This document shows, piece by piece, positions 6,613 through 10,188 of a DNA stretch of 10,188 nt. Both the position numbers and the translations under genes were made by a program. The notes below the pieces were generated by a model that was not told where the DNA came from, did not search any database, and saw only the letters and a list, made by a program, of their open reading frames with translations. The DNA is from Ochromonadaceae sp. CCMP2298 (Eukaryota > Sar > Synurophyceae > Ochromonadales > Ochromonadaceae), in contig MU634787.1 of the NCBI GenBank assembly GCA_026770595.1, positions 1 through 10,188 of the forward strand. Reading direction: 5' to 3'. Every line of letters begins with the position of its first letter. Within the stretch, counting starts at the first letter, position 1.

Positions 6613-6785
6613 GAATATGCAGGTCGGGACGGTGCGCTGATGTCTAGTAGCCCCAGGAGCCCCCCTGTCCCTGCGACACGATGGTTTGCCACCTTCAACC
6701 TCGGAGAGCGCGGTGGGTGCCCACTATCCACCTGGGATGCGCCTGCCTTCTGGGCGGCCTGCAATGTGGACCTTGGGCCGCTGCA
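6613..6785. other. Unrelated block replacing the middle of the membrane-protein gene
   Basis: Between the two remnants the left arm carries the first three membrane spans, while here there is about 170 bases of mixed sequence with no visible similarity to them. No repeat or gene is recognised in it. A minus-strand frame crosses it but mostly consists of antisense of the remnants. Confidence 0.5.
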
Positions 6786-6948
6786 GAGGGTGCTGGCGGG
6801 TAGGGGGCGGTACATACTGTGTGCGTTGGGCGGGGCTGGGGGCGGCGGGGTAAACGGGCTGGGCGTATGTGCACGTGTGCAAGTACCTGTTGGGGCAGAG
6901 GGTTGCAGCAGCATTGGGCAGGGGGTAGCAGCATTGGGAAGGGTGTAG
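6786..6948 (+). pseudogene. C-terminal remnant of the membrane-protein gene
   Basis: The sequence begins GAGGGTGCTGGCGGGTAGGG and encodes RVLAGRGRYILCAL as in the left-arm protein. An extra G then shifts frame, and in the original frame a TAA (GGG TAA ACG) replaces the TAT of the intact copy. The old stop region (AAGGGTGTAGCAG) is still recognisable. It is clearly not translated as in the left arm. Confidence 0.75.
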
Positions 6949-7129
6949 CAGACGCAGGCTCAGCAGCAGCAGCTCCCGCAAGACAGTGCTTCCGTAGAAG
7001 GCTGCAGTGAAGGCGTGCACAGTATAAACTAAAGATACTTCAGATACAGTACAAACTCAAGATACTGGGGGATAATATATCAGGACGTGAACTAAAAAGT
7101 TTCCAAACCAACGTTGCTCGCCTCTTTCC
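6949..7129 (+). other. Right-arm spacer before the ankyrin leader
   Basis: CAGCAGCAGCTCCCGCAAGACAG-like sequence at the start matches the 3' flank of the left membrane-protein gene. The remainder (7020-7120) is AT-rich with several AGATACT/CAAGATACT repeats not seen in the left arm. No gene is visible. Confidence 0.5.
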
Positions 7130-7284
7130 CAGGGACAGGGGACCATGAAAAAGGGGGAATAAGAACGTTTTTTAGTGTTCGAAAAAAAAGGGAATTTCGG
7201 TTTCCACAGAACGGCAAAAGCTGGCTGCTGCGAGAGTGTTGAGGTGGTGGAGGTGGTGGCTGCGAGAGTTCTGGAGTGCGAGAG
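7130..7284 (+). promoter_or_regulatory. Conserved leader/promoter block of the ankyrin gene, right arm
   Basis: This is the counterpart of 4173-4325. Conservation is higher than in the introns or spacer around it. It contains the small open frame ATG-AAA-AAG-GGG-GAA-TAA at 7145-7162, also intact in the left arm, which would be an upstream ORF if it is transcribed. It ends at the GAGAG|GTAAAT donor. Confidence 0.45.
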
Positions 7285-7384
7285 GTAAATAGATCTGCTC
7301 TTTATAATCTGCTCCTGTCCTCTGTCTGACTGCCCCACTTTGAGCGTGTGCTGACTTCTCTCCACATCCTGGCATCAACAGCAG
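7285..7384 (+). other. Probable 5'-UTR intron 1 of the right ankyrin gene
   Basis: The donor is GAGAG|GTAAAT and the acceptor is CAACAGCAG|ACGTG, 100 bases; the left-arm counterpart is 4069-4172. The exon between this and the next intron (7385-7487) is conserved and contains TCAAAAGATCGATCGATCAC in both arms. Confidence 0.5.
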
Positions 7385-7487
7385 ACGTGAGCGCTTCCAA
7401 GCAATCTGTGTGGGAGACGGTTTAATCCGCGCTTCAAATCAAAAGATCGATCGATCACATTCCATCCACTGGCCGCAGAAGAGCGAG

Positions 7488-7644
7488 GTAAATTAATCTG
7501 TAGCATCTGCTCTTTGTCCTTTCTCATCCGCCCACTTTCATTTGACTTCTCTCTTCATGTTTATATATGTATCAGGATTACAAAACAGTGGTTCACATCG
7601 ACGATTCAACTTGTCAGCTACTCATCTGCTCTCTCTCACTGCAG
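7488..7644 (+). other. Probable 5'-UTR intron 2 of the right ankyrin gene
   Basis: The donor is GCGAG|GTAAATTAATC and the acceptor TCTCTCTCACTGCAG|ACACC, 157 bases, 17 bases before the start codon. Frames that start inside it and run into the gene (7514, 7542) are intron read-through. Confidence 0.7.
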
Positions 7645-7837
7645 ACACCAGATATCGTGCGATGTTGTCGGAGGAGCACGCATTCATTCTAGAGAATGTG
7701 CGGGAGCTGCTGGGTCCGGCCTGCGACCCGCAGTTGCGCCTGGTCTCCAAGAGCTGCCACGCCGCCATGGCGACCGTGCCTCGCGAGGAGATGCGCCTGG
7801 AAGATTTCCTGTCCTCCCTGGCTCTGTTCCTCTGGGC
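7614..7837 (+). repeat. 224-bp block identical to 3616-3839 (opposite strand)
   Basis: This is the partner of the left-arm block, with no mismatch over the whole length. It ends inside the codons for LFLWA, after which the arms read TGGGCAGG (left) and TCTGGGCCACGG (right). Confidence 0.95.
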
Positions 7838-9050
7838 CACGGAGGTGCTGAAGATGCGCTGGAGCAGGGATCAGTTGTGCAATGTTGCCGCGGGGGGAGG
7901 GCATTTGGAGGTGCTGCAGTGGGGCCGCGCGCAGGAGCTTCCCTGCCCCTGGGGCATATATTGTTTATCGTTAGCCGCGGAGGGAGGGCATCTGCAGGTG
8001 GTGCAGTGGCTGAGGGCGCAGGAGCCTCCCTGCCCCTGGAGCGCGGACTCGTGCAGGGCGGCACCGTATGGGGGACAGCTGGACGTGCTGCGGTGGCTGC
8101 GGGGGCAGACGCCGCCCTGCCCGTGGGACGGCTTAACATCCGACGAGGCGGCCAGGGGTGGGCACATCGAGCTGCTGCAGGACCAGACGCCGGCCTGTGC
8201 GCGGGGCACGGGGACGCTGGCGGCTGCTGCGGAGTGCGGGCAGCTGGAGACGGTGCAGTGGCTGAGGGCACAGCAGCCCCCCTGCCCGTGAGACGTCTCT
8301 GCCTGTTGGGGCGCTGCGAAGTGTGGGCAGATGGAGGTGCTGCGCTGGCTACGAGAGCAGGAGCCGCCCGCTCCCTGGGATGAGTCTGTGTTGGTGAGCG
8401 CGGCGGAGGCCGGGCAACTTGAGGCCGTGCAGTGGCTGAGGGCCCAGCACCCACCCGCTCCCTGGAATGCGTATGCCTGCCGGGCGGCGGCTGTGAATGG
8501 CGACGTGGAGATGCTGCAGTGCCTGCGGGGGCTGGACCCGCCCTGCCCCTGGGACGAGAAGGTGCTGAAGTATGCTGGATCATGTAGGCAGGTCGAGGCG
8601 GTGCGCTGGCTGATGTCCCAGAACCCACGCTGCCCCTGCGATTGGACGGTCTGCTACTATTTCGCCGATTGCAGGGAGTGCGAGCTGCTGCGCTGGCTGC
8701 GGGCCCGGCACCCGCCCGCTCCCTGGAATGCGCTTGTGTGCCACGTAGCGGCCGAGCGTGGCCACCTGCAGACGCTGCAATGCCTGCGCGGACTGAACCC
8801 GCCCTGCCCCTGGGACAGCATGGTGTGCTGTGCAGCAGCGGCCAGGGGCGATATGGATATGCTGCAGTGGGCTAGAGCCCAAGACCCTCCCTGTCCGTGG
8901 GATGAACGCGTCTGCAGGCTAGCAGCGGATCGTGGCAAGTGGGAGGTGTTGCAGTGGCTGCTGCAGCAAGAGCCACTCTGCCCCTGCAGCGCAGAGACTG
9001 GCCAGCTGGCCAGTGAGCGCTTGGGCATCACAGTGGTGCAGGAGGTATAA
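7662..9050 (+). CDS. F-box-like/ankyrin-repeat protein, right-arm copy, with one in-frame TGA
   Basis: From ATG at 7662 the frame codes for the same N-terminal F-box-like region as the left copy, then 13 degenerate 29-residue ankyrin units (for example GHLQVVQWLRAQEPPCPW), and stops at TAA 9048-9050. The frame is open throughout except for one TGA at 8289-8291 (codon 210), exactly where the unit motif PPCPWD has its tryptophan (TGG in most units; the left copy reads CEWD here). Full-length product would be 462 codons; the truncated one 209. Unit 4 lacks three codons (LLQDQTP against LLQWLQNQTP in the left arm). Four more units are present than in the left copy. The homopolymer frameshift of the left copy is absent here. 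If the TGA is a true stop, a 209-aa protein with about five repeats remains. Confidence 0.8.
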
Positions 9051-9244
9051 CAGGTGGGGGAGGTGGGATAGGGGGGAGGAAGGGGAGTTGGAGTGAGGGG
9101 AGAGAGAGCTGGGGAGAATGTACACGTGAGTATGGGGCAGATAGTGTATGGGAGTGTGGGAGAATGTGAATGTGTGGGAGTGTGGGGGATTGCAGTGCCT
9201 CTACTCCCCATTCTCTACCAACCCCCCCCCCCTACAAACATGTC
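9051..9244 (+). other. G-rich flank between the right ankyrin gene and the next gene
   Basis: The first 25-30 bases still match the left arm. The rest is GGGAG/GTGTGGGAG simple sequence, then a C-rich pyrimidine tract (9200-9235) ahead of a possible acceptor at TGTCAG (9241-9246). No gene is visible. Confidence 0.5.
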
Positions 9245-10188
9245 AGCAGCAGCAGCAGCCCCATAGCCGGAGCCCTGCCGGGCAAAGTACGCAACATTTC
9301 TTCACCGCGCAAAAGTACGTCTAACCGAATAGGGTACCCGGACAACGTAGTCCGCGACCTGCGCACGGCCTACGACCTTGTTTTTAAAATGTGCGCAGAG
9401 AGCCCTGGCTTGACGCGCCTCTGCGCCAGAAGCACCGATACACGGAGTTACGGATTGATAAGACTCAGGGCACGGTGCAGACTGTTGAGGCCAGCAGCGA
9501 GTATGCCCATAGGTGAGATATGATTAAGATATGTGATTGTATGATCATTATATGTTTGAAGTCTATAGTGTTATATATTCTCTCTTATCCCTATACTTCC
9601 TCTCCTCTCTCTTCTCCTTCACACACACTCTAACGTATATTTCCACAACCCTCATTCCCACATTCCCCATCCTCATTAATCCCAGGATGGTGGACGGTAT
9701 TTTAACCCTTTACTCGGAGTGCGCCTACCGCTACTGCGCTTCAAAAGAGGTGGCGGTGCCGCCGGCAAGCTGGACAGCAGCAGGCCCTGGAGGTAAGGCA
9801 CAGATATATATAATTAGCTAGATGTGTAAAAAGAGAGAAACAAGCTCACACAAAAATACACGCCCCCACTAAACACACCCCACTACCCCCACTGTGTGTT
9901 TTGCCACAACGTAGCCCCTGCGCAACTGGCTCTCGTATTAATACCCGACTCTTGTTATCCATTCTTATCCCCCACTCTTATTACCCACTCTTATTTTATT
10001 ATCCACTCTTATCCTCCTTTCTCCACTCTTACTACCCACTCTTATCCTCCACCCATTCTACCAACTCCACTCTTCTCCACTTATCCATTTTAGGTGCGCG
10101 CCGCATTAAAGATGGAGCTGCCTCTGTCTCGAAAGGAACGGCGCAAGATTCAGGCACAGGTGCTGGGGGCAGGGAGCAGCGAGGGGGG
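9245..10188 (+). CDS. Unrecognised multi-exon gene, 3'-partial
   Basis: At least three exons are suggested. One ends at CATAG|GTGAGA (9512) and carries PLRQKHRYTELRIDKTQ and TVEASSEYAHR. It joins in phase to the exon starting at 9686, giving R-MVDGILTLYSECAYRYCAS. The last exon starts at 10094 after TTTTAG and reads VRAALKMELPLSRKERRKIQ to the window end. Two points are unsettled. In the first exon, the upstream half is best in another frame (GYPDNVVRDLRTAYDLVFK) unless 9315-9398 (GTACGT...GCAG) is an intron. In the middle exon, the strong donor AG|GTAAGG at 9793 leaves the wrong phase for VRAALK, while a weaker donor at 9750 (AAAGAG|GTGGCG) gives CASKE-VRAALK in phase. I recognise no domain; the last exon looks like a charged helix. 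Confidence 0.5.
9513..9685 (+). other. Intron of the unrecognised gene
   Basis: The donor is CATAG|GTGAGATATG and the acceptor is TTAATCCCAG|GATGG, 173 bases, with a TCTCC/CATTCCC pyrimidine-rich interior. Removing it keeps one reading frame with protein-like sequence on both sides (phase 2). Confidence 0.65.
9793..10093 (+). other. Intron of the unrecognised gene, with ACCCACTCTTAT-type repeats
   Basis: The donor is GGAG|GTAAGG and the acceptor is CCATTTTAG|GTGCG. A weaker alternative donor lies at 9750. The 3' half (9935-10085) is a pyrimidine-strand repeat built from CCACTCTTAT and CTTATCC units, in the same style as the thioesterase introns. Confidence 0.65.

Larger units (their letters stand above)
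5828..9080 (+). repeat. Right arm of the large inverted duplication
   Basis: This is the counterpart of 2705-5371 on the other strand. It is about 0.6 kb longer, because it carries the GIY-YIG segment, four extra ankyrin repeats and an unrelated block at 6613-6785, while most of the membrane-protein body is missing. Homology resumes at several separate points (6505, 6786, 7130, 7614), showing a series of independent changes after duplication. Confidence 0.85.

Noticed and set aside
8289-8291. Selenocysteine codon
   Set aside because: The site is a structural tryptophan in a repeat, with no redox context and no reason to expect a SECIS element.
7684-8628. 314-aa open frame antisense to the right ankyrin gene
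   Set aside because: It follows from the GC-rich 29-codon periodic repeat on the other strand; Pro/Ala/Arg-rich composition, no domain, and it crosses the start and leader of the real gene.
7662-9050. CRISPR-like or satellite array because of the regular 87-bp periodicity
   Set aside because: The period is that of 29-codon ankyrin units, the units are diverged, and the pattern is a protein pattern.
2705-9080. Transposon with long inverted ends
   Set aside because: The arms carry host-like genes and introns, no transposase or integrase is present, and no flanking target duplication is visible.

Overview
The window reads as nuclear DNA of a eukaryote. It has GC-rich exons, short GT-AG introns made of pyrimidine-rich or AT-rich simple repeats, hydrophobic presequences of the type used by complex plastids, and F-box-like/ankyrin genes with 29-residue repeats ending in PPCPWD. 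My best guess is a photosynthetic stramenopile (ochrophyte alga). That rests on the presequences and repeat style only and is moderate to low confidence.

Layout. (1) 1-2185, plus strand: the 3' part of an acyl-CoA thioesterase gene of the ACOT9 double-hotdog type. Three exons are visible (418-492, 970-1452, 1772-2185), all joined in phase 0, and the introns are full of minisatellites. (2) 2186-2700: 3' flank with tandem repeats. (3) About 2705-9080: a large imperfect inverted duplication. Its arms face away from a central spacer of about 460 bp (5372-5827). Each arm runs outward from the centre as presequence/membrane-protein locus, conserved leader with two probable 5'-UTR introns, then F-box-like/ankyrin gene. 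(4) 9245-10188, plus strand: the start or middle of a multi-exon gene I do not recognise, running off the window.

The two arms have diverged in an informative way. In the left arm (minus strand) the membrane-protein gene is intact (281 aa, about four membrane spans), but the ankyrin gene has a +1 frameshift at a ten-base homopolymer. In the right arm (plus strand) the membrane-protein gene is broken. Its N-terminal presequence is now fused in frame to a complete GIY-YIG nuclease domain of SLX1 type, and the rest of the old gene survives as frameshifted fragments downstream. The right ankyrin gene has 13 repeats instead of 9 and one in-frame TGA at a conserved tryptophan. A 224-bp block around the ankyrin start codon is identical base for base between arms that otherwise differ visibly, which points to recent gene conversion.

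The main discovery candidate is the GIY-YIG chimera: a nuclease domain that appears to have acquired a duplicated organelle-type presequence, sitting inside an inverted repeat. A second theme is intron growth in the thioesterase gene by tandem copying that includes splice-site segments. No transposase, CRISPR array, tRNA or rRNA was seen.
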